Assembly (NCBI RefSeq): GCF_009664835.1
Contig: NZ_CP045929.1
Coordinates: forward strand, 3,596,001 to 3,660,000
DNA: 64,000 nucleotides
Reading direction: 5' to 3'
Source: Allosaccharopolyspora coralli
GTDB taxonomy: Bacteria > Actinomycetota > Actinomycetes > Mycobacteriales > Pseudonocardiaceae
In this document: piece after piece, positions 11,377 through 20,371 of the stretch
Position numbering within the stretch: the first letter of the stretch is position 1
How the letters are laid out: the number at the start of each line of letters is the position of its first letter
The notes under the pieces: model-generated
The model's input: the letters and a program-made list of their open reading frames with translations, nothing else
The model's database searches: none
Told to the model about the DNA's origin: nothing
Program-made: the position numbers and the translations under genes

Positions 11377-13113
11377 TCACAGCGCGCGAAGGTGGTCGAC
11401 GATCTCGTCGACGGCGACCTCGGTCCGCTCGCCGCTGCGCCGGTCCTTGACCTCGACCACGCCGTTGGCGAGGCCCTTGCCGACCACCAGGATCGTCGGC
11501 ACCCCGACGAGCTCGGCGTCCGCGAACTTCACTCCCGGCGAGGACGCGCGGTCGTCGAGGATCACCCGCACACCCGCGTCGTCGAGTTCGGCGGCGAGAC
11601 GCTCGGCCGTGTCGCGGACCGTGTCGTCCTTGCCTGCCATGACCATGTGCACGTCGGCGGGGGCGACCTCACGGGGCCAGACGAGTCCGTCCCGATCGTG
11701 GTTCTGTTCGACGATGGCGGCGACCAGGCGGGACACGCCGACGCCGTAGGACCCCATCGTGATCCGCTTCGGCTTGCCGTCCTGCCCGAGCGCGTCGAGC
11801 CCGAACGTGTCGGAGTACTTGCGGCCCAGCTGGAAGATGTGGCCGACCTCGATCCCGCGTGCGGATTCGAGTGTGCCGGTGCCGTCCGGCGAGGGGTCGC
11901 CCTCGAGAACCTCGGCCGCCTCGATGGTGCCGTCCGGTGTGAAGTCGCGGCCGCACACGAGGTCCACGACGTGATGGTCGGGTTTGTCGGCGCCGGTCAC
12001 CCACGCCGTGCCGGTCACGATGCGGGGGTCGACGAGGAAGGGAACCTTGTTGTCCTGCAGCGCCTTCGGTCCGATGTAGCCCTTGACGAGGAACGGATTC
12101 GCTGCGAAGTCGGCCTCGGTGAGCAGCTCGACCTGCGCGGGCTCCAGGGCGGCTTCGACCCGCTTGAAGTCGACCTCGCGGTCACCGGGGACGGCGACGG
12201 CGAGCAGCGACCACTCGTCGGAGCCGGGCTGGCGGGTCTTGACCAGGACGTTCTTCAGCGTCTCGGCTGCGGTGAACTTCCGTTCGCCGGTGCTGTTGAG
12301 GAAGTCGACGAGCGTCTCGATCGTCGGCGTGTCCGGCGTGTGATGCACCTCGGCGGCGGGCTTGTCGTCGACCGACTGCGCCTCGGGAGCGCGGGTGACG
12401 ACGGCTTCGACGTTGGCCGCGTAGTCGGAGCCGGTGCTGCGGACGTAGGTGTCTTCCCCGGTCTCGGACTCGGCGAGGAACTCCTCGGACGCCGAGCCGC
12501 CCATGGCGCCGGAGGTGGCGGCGACGATGACGTAGCGGAGCCCGACGCGGTCGAAGATCGTGCGGTAGGCGTCGCGGTGCTTGCGGTACGAGTCGGCGAG
12601 CCCGTCGTCGTCGAGGTCGAAGGAGTACGAGTCCTTCATGACGAACTCGCGACCGCGCAGGATCCCGGCGCGGGGCCGCTCCTCGTCCCGGTACTTCGTC
12701 TGGATCTGGTAAAGCATCACCGGGTAGTCCTTGTACGAGGCGTACTCGCCCTTCACGGTGAGCGTGAACAGTTCCTCGTGCGTGGGCCCGAGCAGGTAGT
12801 CCGCACCCTTGCGGTCCTTGATCCGGAACAGGGCGGGGCCGTACTCGGCCCAGCGGTTCGTCGCCTCGTAGGGCTCCCGGGGCAGCAGCGCGGGGAACAG
12901 GATCTCTTGCGCGCCGATCGCGTTCATCTCCTCGCGCACGACCTGCTCGACGCGGCGGAAGACGGCCAGGCCCAGCGGGAGCCACGAGTACACGCCGGGG
13001 CCGACGCGACGCACGTACCCGGCGCGGACGAGCAGCTTGTGGCTCGGCACCTCGGCGTCGGCCGGATCCTCACGCAGGGTACGCAGGAACAACGTCGACA
13101 TCCTCGTGATCAC
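11377..13113 (-). CDS. proS: Prolyl-tRNA synthetase
   Basis: ProS (578 aa) charges tRNA-Pro. It is the bacterial-type class II enzyme: motif 1 region ([20 protein letters not shown]), motif 2 ([17 protein letters not shown]), an inserted editing domain of about 180 residues between motifs 2 and 3 (including GYIGPKALQ and VCGRDF), motif 3 ([13 protein letters not shown]) and the anticodon-binding domain. The GTG start gives [12 protein letters not shown], as in mycobacterial ProS. In M. tuberculosis proS lies close to the rimP block as here. Its 5' end faces the P450 gene. Confidence 0.97.
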   Translation of the reverse strand: MITRMSTLFLRTLREDPADAEVPSHKLLVRAGYVRRVGPGVYSWLPLGLAVFRRVEQVVREEMNAIGAQEILFPALLPREPYEATNRWAEYGPALFRIKDRKGADYLLGPTHEELFTLTVKGEYASYKDYPVMLYQIQTKYRDEERPRAGILRGREFVMKDSYSFDLDDDGLADSYRKHRDAYRTIFDRVGLRYVIVAATSGAMGGSASEEFLAESETGEDTYVRSTGSDYAANVEAVVTRAPEAQSVDDKPAAEVHHTPDTPTIETLVDFLNSTGERKFTAAETLKNVLVKTRQPGSDEWSLLAVAVPGDREVDFKRVEAALEPAQVELLTEADFAANPFLVKGYIGPKALQDNKVPFLVDPRIVTGTAWVTGADKPDHHVVDLVCGRDFTPDGTIEAAEVLEGDPSPDGTGTLESARGIEVGHIFQLGRKYSDTFGLDALGQDGKPKRITMGSYGVGVSRLVAAIVEQNHDRDGLVWPREVAPADVHMVMAGKDDTVRDTAERLAAELDDAGVRVILDDRASSPGVKFADAELVGVPTILVVGKGLANGVVEVKDRRSGERTEVAVDEIVDHLRAL

Positions 13114-13225
13114 GGCTGCTCGCTCCTCGGTCGGCGTGCGGTAGGGGTGCCAGCAGCGTAACGAGCACCCCGGGACCGATCGCCAGCGGATTACCGCTCG
13201 TCACGCACCGTGCCGGAGGGCCGGT

Positions 13226-13272
13226 GCGAACGGCACGTTCGCCTCACCGGACGAGGCGAAGGTGCCGTTCGC
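13226..13272. repeat. Dispersed hairpin, family 1, imperfect copy
   Basis: Left arm 13226-13245 and right arm 13253-13272 form a 20-bp inverted repeat with one mismatch around a 7-nt loop; the core is GCGAACGGCAC. Close relatives occur at 21149-21317 and 51175-51223. Unlike those, this copy lies between two divergent genes (proS and the P450), so it is not downstream of a gene. Confidence 0.8.
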
Positions 13273-13338
13273 CTCGTCGCGGCCGTGGTGCGGGTGGTGA
13301 TCGTGAGTAGTCTCGGTGGTAAGGGAACGGAGGTCGTC

Positions 13339-14610
13339 GTGGGTGCCAACGCGCTCAGTGAAGCAGCACTGCGGTTCCGGCTGGTCGCCAACAATGCCGC
13401 CACGTGGTCCGCCGCCGTGTCGGGAGACCCGACCGCACGACTGTTGCATTCGCCGTGGCGGGAGTCCCCGTACCCGATCTACGAGCGGTTGCGCTCGTCC
13501 GGGCCGCTGGTGCGCAGCAAGCTGGGACTGGTCACAGCCACGACTCACGAGACGTGCCGTGCCGTGCTCCGCGACCGCAGCATGGGCGTGCGTCCGGAGT
13601 CCGGGCCGGACCCGCTGGGCGAGCTGGACGAGCTCGATCTGTCGCTGTTGAAACTCGACCCGCCCGACCACACGCGGTTGCGCAAGCTCGCGGCACCGGC
13701 GTTCCGGGCACGCCGCCTGGCGGCGCTGCGCGAGTCGGTGGAGTCGATCGCCCACGATCTCGTCGATCGGGCGACGCGGCGCGGGGAGTTCGACCTGATG
13801 CGCGACGTCGCACTCCCGCTGCCGATTCGGGTGATCACCGCGTTGCTCGACCTCCGCGACGTCGACACTCCGACGCTGGCCCGCCACGGCTCCGCACTCG
13901 CGTCCAGTTTGGACGGCGTGCGCGGGCCGAGGCAGCTCCGCGCCGTCCGCCGCGCCGACGCCGCGTTCCACGCCATGTTCACCGACCTGATGGAGCAGCG
14001 GCGTCGTGCGCCCGGCGACGACGTCGTGAGCGATCTCGTCCACGCTCACGACGACGAACAGGTCACCGCCGACGAACTGGTCGCGCTGTGCAGGCTGCTG
14101 CTCGTCGCCGGTTTCGAGACGACGGTGAACCTCATCGGCAACGGCACGCTCGCGCTCTTGCGTCACCCGGAGCAGTGGGCGGCGCTGCGGGACGATCCCG
14201 GCCTCGCGCCGTCGGCCGTCGAGGAGGTGCTGCGGTGGGACGGCCCGGTGCAGAGTTCGGCGCGCATCGCACACGAGACCGTCGAGATCGGTGGTCGGCG
14301 GCTGCGCAAGGGCACGCTCGTGCTGGTGCTGCTCGGTTCGGCCGGGCGCGACCCGGCGGCGCACTCCGATCCGGATCGCTTCGACATCACCCGCGAGGAG
14401 TCCGAACACCTCGCGTTCTCGCACGGGGCGCACTACTGCTTGGGGGCTCCGCTGGCCAGGATGGAGGGTGACCTGGCGTTCCGTGTCCTGGCCGACTGGC
14501 TCCCGAACCTCACGCTGGCCGGACGTCCGCGGCAGCGGCGCACGACCGTACTGCGAGGTCTGCGCACGCTCCCCGTCGCGTCCGGAGCGGTTCCCGCGCC
14601 CCGTGCATGA
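13339..14610 (+). CDS. Cytochrome P450
   Basis: A soluble bacterial P450 of 423 aa. Visible motifs are LLVAGFETTVN (I-helix oxygen-activation segment), EVLRWDGPVQ (ExxR-type K-helix), and the haem loop FSHGAHYCLGAPLARME with the axial Cys; the usual FG start of the loop is FS here. I choose the GTG at 13339, which has CGGAGG six bases in front; a longer frame back to 13210 would run through a dispersed hairpin repeat. No ferredoxin or reductase gene is adjacent, and no biosynthetic cluster surrounds it, so the substrate is unknown. Confidence 0.9.
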   Translation: MGANALSEAALRFRLVANNAATWSAAVSGDPTARLLHSPWRESPYPIYERLRSSGPLVRSKLGLVTATTHETCRAVLRDRSMGVRPESGPDPLGELDELDLSLLKLDPPDHTRLRKLAAPAFRARRLAALRESVESIAHDLVDRATRRGEFDLMRDVALPLPIRVITALLDLRDVDTPTLARHGSALASSLDGVRGPRQLRAVRRADAAFHAMFTDLMEQRRRAPGDDVVSDLVHAHDDEQVTADELVALCRLLLVAGFETTVNLIGNGTLALLRHPEQWAALRDDPGLAPSAVEEVLRWDGPVQSSARIAHETVEIGGRRLRKGTLVLVLLGSAGRDPAAHSDPDRFDITREESEHLAFSHGAHYCLGAPLARMEGDLAFRVLADWLPNLTLAGRPRQRRTTVLRGLRTLPVASGAVPAPRA

Positions 14611-14702
14611 CAGTCGAGTACTGAGCGCACACGGGCGTGTGGCGACGGTGCAACCGCTGACCCGGATCTCGAGGCCGGTACGGCGCTACTAGTCTCTCCG
14701 CC

Positions 14703-15449
14703 GTGCTGGTGCTGCTGCCCCCTTCCGAGACGAAGGCCAACGGTGGCGACGGGCCGCCGCTGGACCTCTCGGCCCTCGCGCATCCGGACCTCACCGAGAC
14801 CCGGCGTGCCGTGGTCTCGGCACTGGTCGATCTCGCCGACGACGTGCCGAGCAGTCTGCGGCTGCTCGGACTTTCGGAGCGGCGGACCGACGAGGTCGAA
14901 CGGAACGCGGCGCTGCTCGGCTCGCCGACGATGCCGGGCCTGCTGCGCTACACCGGCGTGCTCTACGACGCGCTCGACGTCGGTTCGTTGACCGAGTCGG
15001 AGCGGGCGCGCGCCGACGAACGACTCGCGGTCGGGTCCGCGCTGTTCGGGCTCGTGCGCGGCACCGACCGGATTCCGGCGTACCGGCTCTCGGCGGGCAA
15101 CAGCCTGCCCAACCTCGGCACCTTGCGCGGCGTGTGGCGGCCGGTGCTGGAACCACTGCTCTCGGCACGTGAGGACCTCGTGGTCGACCTGCGATCCGGT
15201 GCCTACACCGCGCTCGCCCGCGTTCCGGAGGCGCTGACCGTCCGGGTCCTCACCGAGACCCAGGACGGTCAGCGTTCCGTCGTGAGCCACCACAACAAGG
15301 CGCACAAGGGCGAGCTGGCGCGTGCGCTGGCACGGGTTCCGCAGGAGCCACGCGACGTGGAGGACGTGATCACGGTGGCGAAGGACTCCGGGCTCCGCGT
15401 GGAGCGGGAGTCCGAACACCAGCTCTGCATCGTCGTCCCCGCCGCCTGA
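14703..15449 (+). CDS. yaaA: YaaA family peroxide-stress protein
   Basis: A 248-aa protein of the YaaA (DUF328) family, which lowers free iron and protects DNA during peroxide stress in E. coli. It begins MLVLLPPSETKA, and contains LLRYTGVLYDAL, PAYRLSAGNSLP, LVVDLRSGAY and VVSHHNKAHKGELAR, all typical family blocks. A GTG start at 14703. It lies downstream of the P450 in the same direction with a 92-bp gap. A family 4 hairpin follows 13 bp after the stop. Confidence 0.92.
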   Translation: MLVLLPPSETKANGGDGPPLDLSALAHPDLTETRRAVVSALVDLADDVPSSLRLLGLSERRTDEVERNAALLGSPTMPGLLRYTGVLYDALDVGSLTESERARADERLAVGSALFGLVRGTDRIPAYRLSAGNSLPNLGTLRGVWRPVLEPLLSAREDLVVDLRSGAYTALARVPEALTVRVLTETQDGQRSVVSHHNKAHKGELARALARVPQEPRDVEDVITVAKDSGLRVERESEHQLCIVVPAA

Positions 15450-15461
15450 AAGCGCGTGCTG

Positions 15462-15499
15462 GAACTGGGGAGGGTGATCCGGTACCGCCGCCACAGTTC
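15462..15499. repeat. Dispersed hairpin, family 4, copy 1
   Basis: GAACTG and CAGTTC close a hairpin with a GGTACC-containing interior. Related copies lie at 34637-34672, 37315-37352 and 43684-43722. It begins 13 bp after the yaaA stop and probably serves as its terminator. Confidence 0.7.
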
Positions 15500-15585
15500 G
15501 AGCTGCTCAGGCTGAGCAGGGTGAGAGGTGTGCCCTGCGGGCACGACTGCCCGCTCCCCCACGCCCTCTGAGCGCCTGCGACCCG

Positions 15586-15696
15586 TCAGTGGCGGTTGCG
15601 GGGCGGATCCAGCCCCGCGAGGACCACGCACGTGATCACCAGCGCGATCAGCATCAGCACGGTGGTCGCGATGTCAATGAGTGTGCCTATGGGCAT
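15586..15696 (-). CDS. 36-aa single-span membrane protein overlapping terC
   Basis: A short ORF that starts inside the 3' end of terC (23-bp overlap, different frame). The ATG at 15696 is preceded by GGGAG six bases away. The peptide is mostly one hydrophobic helix: MPIGTLIDIATTVLMLIAL, then VITCVVLAGL and a basic PPRNRH end. Position, ribosome site and hydrophobicity suggest a real small membrane protein translationally coupled to TerC. No family is recognised, and a chance ORF cannot be excluded. Confidence 0.5.
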   Translation of the reverse strand: MPIGTLIDIATTVLMLIALVITCVVLAGLDPPRNRH

Positions 15697-16696
15697 GCTC
15701 GTCTCCCGACTCCGTTTCCGGCGTCTTCCTGGTGGCGCGCAAGCTCGTGAACGTGACGACACCGAGCACGAGGACGATCACGGCGAGCGACAACGGCGTC
15801 GGCACCTCCGGGACCGCGGGCCAGATGCCGTGGGCCCAGTGCAGCACCAGCTTCACGCCGATGAACCCGAGAATGATGGCGAGCCCGTGGTTGAGGTGCA
15901 CGAGCTTGTCCAGCGCCGTGTGCAGCACGAAGTACAGCGCGCGCAGACCGAGCAGCGCGAACGCGTTCGTGGTGAACACGAGGTACGGGTCCTCGGTGAT
16001 CCCGTACACGGCGGGCACCGAGTCGACGGCGAAGACCACGTCGGTCGCGAAGACCGCCACGACCACCACGGTCAGCGGGGTCAGCGCGCGCTTCCCGTTC
16101 TCGATGACGGTCAGCTTCGCTCCGCGGTAGTCGTCGGTCACCGGCATCAGGCGCCGGAGGAACTTGACCGATCGCATCTCGGAGACTTCCGGAGCGAAAC
16201 TCTCCCCCGAGACGGCGTCGCGGAAGATCTTCACCGCGGTGAAGAACAGGATCGCACCGAACACGAGGAACGCCCACGTTCCGGCCTGGAGCAGCGCCGC
16301 GCCCGCCGCGATGAAGAAGCCGCGCAGCACGAGCGCACCGACGATCCCGTAGAGCAGCACCCGCTGTTGCAGTGCCGCCGGGACCGCGAAGGCCGCCAGC
16401 AGCAGCATGAAGACGAACAGGTTGTCCACCGACAGCGACTTCTCGACGACGAAGCCGGTCATGAACTCCAGTGCCTGCCCGCCGCCGAACTGGCCCCACA
16501 GCCACACCGCGAACACGCAGGGCAACGCGAGGTAGAAGACCGACCACCCGATCGCCTCACGCAGCGAGACCTCGTGCGGCTTGCGCGTGACGATGAAATC
16601 GACCACGAGCAGCAGCACCAGAACGGCGATGCTGATCAGCCACAGCGGCAGGGAGCCGATCGACCCCGACTCCGCCTGAGCCACCGTATGAACCAC
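15674..16696 (-). CDS. TerC family integral membrane protein (probable Mn exporter)
   Basis: A 340-aa protein with nine or so hydrophobic segments. TerC/Alx family hallmarks are EKSLSVDNLFVFMLL (first acidic membrane motif) and FATDVVFAVDSVPAVYGI (second), separated by a cytoplasmic loop with basic residues. The C-terminus is His-rich (HAHRHTH). Family members export manganese or assist metalation of exported proteins. I take the GTG at 16696, which has GAGGAGG five bases upstream; an ATG six codons earlier lacks one. The leader looks like a yybP-ykoY-type riboswitch. Confidence 0.9.
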   Translation of the reverse strand: MVHTVAQAESGSIGSLPLWLISIAVLVLLLVVDFIVTRKPHEVSLREAIGWSVFYLALPCVFAVWLWGQFGGGQALEFMTGFVVEKSLSVDNLFVFMLLLAAFAVPAALQQRVLLYGIVGALVLRGFFIAAGAALLQAGTWAFLVFGAILFFTAVKIFRDAVSGESFAPEVSEMRSVKFLRRLMPVTDDYRGAKLTVIENGKRALTPLTVVVVAVFATDVVFAVDSVPAVYGITEDPYLVFTTNAFALLGLRALYFVLHTALDKLVHLNHGLAIILGFIGVKLVLHWAHGIWPAVPEVPTPLSLAVIVLVLGVVTFTSLRATRKTPETESGDEHAHRHTH

Positions 16697-16702
16697 ACGA
16701 GC

Positions 16703-16825
16703 CTCCTCGAACATTCAGGTTCGAGGTCTCCTTCACCCGCGTGGGGCGGCTGCCCGAGGATGCCGCGTGGCACCCGTACTGACCGGGTCAGACACTTGGG
16801 AAGTACTCCCCTCCCCGCCAGTATC
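16703..16825 (-). promoter_or_regulatory. Probable yybP-ykoY-type (manganese) riboswitch with SD-sequestering hairpin
   Basis: Reading the minus strand, a GGGGAGTA-like segment (16804-16819) is followed by GC-rich helices and closes with GGAGACCTC. Immediately after it, CCTCGAAC (16719-16726) and GTTCGAGG (16705-16712) form an 8-bp hairpin that buries part of the GAGGAGG ribosome site of terC. Manganese riboswitches commonly precede terC/alx genes. The class is inferred by eye from partial motifs and context. Confidence 0.55.
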
Positions 16826-16829
16826 ACGA

Positions 16830-17533
16830 TGCCCGTGATGCCTGACAAGTCCCGTTCACGCGATTTCCGGTGACGCCGACTGCGCCCGATCCCGAGCCTC
16901 CTGGAATCTTGCTGCTCAGGCGACTGCGGGGGAAAAGACGACCGCGGCGGAGTTCTCGTATCGCGCCCCCTGTTTCGTCAGTCTCGAACCCGCACGGCCT
17001 GGGGTGATACGCGGCGACGCATACCTCGTTCGCCCATCTGTGTGGCGTTGACGACAGAGCCGTCGGACAGGGCGGTCCACGCGGCCGAGTACTGGCCCAC
17101 CGAGCGCGTCCTTCGTGGACGGAGAGTGCCTTGCCGGATCCGCCCCGTCACACCACGGCGAAACGCTTCGACGAGTCACTCGGAGCTGCGGGCACTGTGG
17201 ACAGCAGGCACTCGTGTTCGGCACCGCCGATCGCCACCGGACGTGACCTGAACAACACACGGGCGGAATGTGACGATTTTTCCTGATCCCGTAGGCCGGC
17301 GCTGCTCCTCCGGCAGGTAAGCTGAGTCCGCACCGGCCCCGCAGCGCACGCTGACGAACCCGTTCGCCAGCTCTGCCCCTGGACCTCCGATTCCGGAGCG
17401 CACGACGCGCGAGTCGTGTCCGGCCGGTGCACAACCCGACCAGCGGCGCGCACCGACGCGCCGGGCTCGTCCGTGTGAACGATCGGCGCCCACGAGGTGT
17501 CTCCCGGGACGTGCCACTGCCCCGGAGGTGTTC
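16830..17533. other. 704-bp intergenic region without a recognised gene
   Basis: Between the terC leader and the helicase gene I find no frame with a convincing start, ribosome site and known motif. The overlapping open frames on both strands look like GC-driven shadows. A T-rich patch near 17275-17285 (ATTTTTCCTG) is the only local composition change, and may belong to a promoter or terminator. The last 100 bp should contain the helicase promoter. Confidence 0.5.
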
Positions 17534-19042
17534 GTGCCCCGTCCCACCCCTCATCGCCGTCCCCGTCGGCGCCGTTCCGCCGCACCTGCGCCCGCGCCGA
17601 GCCTGTTCGACCAGGCGGCCGTGACGGCGGTCGACCCAGCACCGTTCGCCGAACTGGGGCTGCCGAAACGGCTCGTGCGCGCACTCGCGGACGCGGGGCT
17701 GACCGAGGCGTTCCCGATCCAGGCCGCGACGATCCCGGACGCCCTCGGCGGGCGCGACGTGCTGGGCCGGGGACAAACCGGATCAGGCAAGACGCTCGCG
17801 TTCGGGTTGCCGATGCTCGCGCTGCTCGACGGCCGCAGCGCTGAACCGCAACGTCCGCGCGGACTGGTACTCGTGCCCACCCGCGAACTGGCGACGCAGG
17901 TGACCGACGCCCTGAAACCGCTGGCGAAAGCACTCGGGCTCTACGTTCGCGAGATCGTCGGCGGCATGCCGTTCCACCGCCAGGCCGACACGTTGCGCCG
18001 CGGTGTCGACCTGGTGGTGGCCACGCCTGGGCGGCTCAACGACCACATTCAGCAGGGCACCTGCTCGCTCGCGGAAGTCCAGATCACAGCGCTGGACGAG
18101 GCAGATCAGATGGCCGACATGGGCTTCCTCCCGCAGGTGCGCGGACTGCTCGACCACGTTCCCTCGGACGGACGCCGGTTGCTGTTCTCGGCGACGCTCG
18201 ACGGCGACGTCGACAAACTGGTGCGCGAGTACATGACGGAGCCGGTCGTGCACTCGCTGGCGCCGCCTGCGGCCAGTGTCGACACCATGGAACACCACCA
18301 GTTGTCGGTCTCCGCGGAGACCAAGAACGACGTGCTCGCCCACATCGCCTCCCGCCCGGGCCGCACCATCATGTTCGTGCGCACCAAGCATCAGGCCGAT
18401 CGACTCTCCCGCAAACTCCGCAAAGCCGGAGCGCCTGCCGAGGCGTTGCACGGCGGGAAGACGCAGAACGCGCGCAACCGCATTCTGGACGAGTTCCGTT
18501 CCGGGGATTCCGGCACGCTCATCGCGACCAACGTCGCCGCTCGGGGAATCCACGTCGACGACGTGAGCCTCGTCGTGCACGTGGAGCCACCGGCGGACCC
18601 GAAGGACTACCTGCACCGGGCGGGACGCACGGCTCGCGCCGGCGCTTCGGGCACCGTGGTCACCCTCGTCACCGACGATCAGCAGCCCGCTTTCCGGCAG
18701 ATGACGGCAAAAGCCGGGGTCGATCCGGTCGCCACCGAGGTCGCGGCGGGCGACGAGGCGTTGACACGGTTGACCGGCGCGCGGCCGCCGAGCGGTGTGC
18801 CCATCGTCACGCCCTCGGGACAGAAGCAGCAGTCACGTTCGGGTGCGCGACCCACGCGCAACAGGGGCGAGCGGAGCCGCGGCGAGTCCGGCCGGAGCGA
18901 AGGGCGCTCGGGAGAACGGAACAAGCGTCGCGACGGTCAGGCCGGCGACCGCACCCGTGCGCACAACACGAACGGTCGTGGCAACGCGGGACGTTCGGGT
19001 GGAAACCGCAACGCACGCAAGGGATTCGCCCGGCGTGGCTGA
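17534..19042 (+). CDS. DEAD-box ATP-dependent RNA helicase
   Basis: A 502-aa DEAD-box helicase with the ordered motifs Q (FPIQAATIP), I (GQTGSGKT), Ia (PTRELATQV), Ib (TPGRL), II (LDEADQM), III (FSATL), IV (TIMFVRTK), V (TNVAARGI) and VI (HRAGRTARAG). The first 35 residues are Pro/Arg-rich and the last 90 are an Arg/Gly/Ser/Asn-rich RNA-binding tail (NRGERSRGESGRSEGR). The GTG at 17534 is preceded by GGAGG. Relatives act in ribosome assembly and RNA turnover, often under cold stress. It is unrelated to the cob genes that follow. Confidence 0.95.
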   Translation: MPRPTPHRRPRRRRSAAPAPAPSLFDQAAVTAVDPAPFAELGLPKRLVRALADAGLTEAFPIQAATIPDALGGRDVLGRGQTGSGKTLAFGLPMLALLDGRSAEPQRPRGLVLVPTRELATQVTDALKPLAKALGLYVREIVGGMPFHRQADTLRRGVDLVVATPGRLNDHIQQGTCSLAEVQITALDEADQMADMGFLPQVRGLLDHVPSDGRRLLFSATLDGDVDKLVREYMTEPVVHSLAPPAASVDTMEHHQLSVSAETKNDVLAHIASRPGRTIMFVRTKHQADRLSRKLRKAGAPAEALHGGKTQNARNRILDEFRSGDSGTLIATNVAARGIHVDDVSLVVHVEPPADPKDYLHRAGRTARAGASGTVVTLVTDDQQPAFRQMTAKAGVDPVATEVAAGDEALTRLTGARPPSGVPIVTPSGQKQQSRSGARPTRNRGERSRGESGRSEGRSGERNKRRDGQAGDRTRAHNTNGRGNAGRSGGNRNARKGFARRG

Positions 19043-19135
19043 CCGAGTATCGACACGTCGGCGACAGAAGAGGCATCCAGTGTTCGTGAGGGCTCGACCG
19101 TCCGTTGAGGACACTCCGGCGAGTGACCGGAGCCC

Positions 19136-20371
19136 GTGTCCGGCATGAGTGCCGCTGCGATCGACGTGGTCGGCATCGGCGCCGACGGGTGGGGCGGCTT
19201 GTCGCCGCGCGCCCACAGTGTCGTGCACGCTGCGGACGTCGTGATGGGCAGCTCCCGCCAGCTCGAGCTCATTCCGGACACCGGGGCGCGTCGTGTCCCG
19301 TGGCCCTCCCCGCTGCTCCCGGCGCTGCCCGGCTTGCTCGACGAGTATGCCGACGCTCGAGTGTGCGTACTCGCCAGCGGCGACCCGATGTTCCACGGGA
19401 TCGGCAGCACGCTCGCACGCATCGTCGGCGCCGACCGGCTTCGTGTCCTCCCGCACGCGTCGTCGGTGTCGTTGGCATGTGCTCGCCTCGGCTGGCCGCT
19501 GCACGAAGTCGAGGTGCTCAGTGCGGTCGGCAAGCCGGTCGCTGCACTGCACCCTTCCGTCCACGATGGATATCGCATTCTCGTCTTGAGCGCGGACGAG
19601 ACGACCCCGGCCGCGGTGGCGTCACTGCTCGTCGCGCGCGGCTACGGCGGAAGCCGCATGTCGGTGCTCGACCGTCTCGGCGATGCGACGGAGTCGGTGA
19701 CCACGCGCACCGCGCGCGAATGGGGCTCGCACGAGGCGACTGCGTTGAACGTCATCGCCGTAGAGTGCCGCGCGGATGCCGAGGCGCGCGTCCTGGCGAG
19801 AACACCAGGCCTTCCTGACGACGCCTTCGACCATGACGGGCAACTGACGAAACGGACCGTCCGAGCCGTCACCCTGTCTACATTGGAACCTGTACCGGGC
19901 GCACTGCTGTGGGACGTCGGCGCGGGCGCGGGCAGCATCGCCATCGAGTGGATGCGCACCCACCCTTCGTGCAGCGCGACCGCGATCGAGCATCGTGAGG
20001 ATCGTGCGGCTCGCATCACCCGCAACGCGCAAGAGCTCGGCGTCCCAGGACTTCAGGTCGTGACCGGCGCCGCTCCCGACGCGCTGCACGGACTCGACCG
20101 GCCGGACGCCGTGTTCGTCGGCGGCGGTGTGACCACCGAAGGCCTGTTCGGCTCATGCTGGCAAGCGCTGCGCCCAGGCGGCCGGATCGTGATCAACGCG
20201 GTGACGGTCGAGTCCGAGGCCGTGCTCGCCGAGCTCCGTGCCCGGTACGGGGGCGAGCTGTACCGGCTGGCTGTCGATCATGCACGCTCGGTGGGTGGAT
20301 TCACCGGATGGGAACGCCAGATGCCGGTGACACAGTGGACGGTGCGCAAGTCTCACGAGGAGGGAACATGA
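19136..20371 (+). CDS. cobL: Precorrin-6Y C5,15-methyltransferase (decarboxylating), copy 1
   Basis: CobL (411 aa) methylates C5 and C15 of precorrin-6B and decarboxylates the C12 acetate. It is a CbiE-CbiT fusion. The N-terminal tetrapyrrole methylase domain begins AIDVVGIGADGWGGLS and carries LASGDPMFHGIG. The C-terminal Rossmann domain has LLWDVGAGAGSIAIEWMR and VFVGGG. The GTG at 19136 follows CGGAG; an ATG three codons later is an alternative. The stop overlaps the cobM start (ATGA). A diverged second CobL is encoded at 35996-37216. Confidence 0.93.
   Translation: MSGMSAAAIDVVGIGADGWGGLSPRAHSVVHAADVVMGSSRQLELIPDTGARRVPWPSPLLPALPGLLDEYADARVCVLASGDPMFHGIGSTLARIVGADRLRVLPHASSVSLACARLGWPLHEVEVLSAVGKPVAALHPSVHDGYRILVLSADETTPAAVASLLVARGYGGSRMSVLDRLGDATESVTTRTAREWGSHEATALNVIAVECRADAEARVLARTPGLPDDAFDHDGQLTKRTVRAVTLSTLEPVPGALLWDVGAGAGSIAIEWMRTHPSCSATAIEHREDRAARITRNAQELGVPGLQVVTGAAPDALHGLDRPDAVFVGGGVTTEGLFGSCWQALRPGGRIVINAVTVESEAVLAELRARYGGELYRLAVDHARSVGGFTGWERQMPVTQWTVRKSHEEGT

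Noticed and set aside
16916-17533. Overlapping minus-strand frames between terC and the helicase gene, one ending in a DUF397-like VFSPAV
   Set aside because: The resemblance is a few residues only and the frame continues antisense through the helicase; not enough to call a gene or pseudogene.
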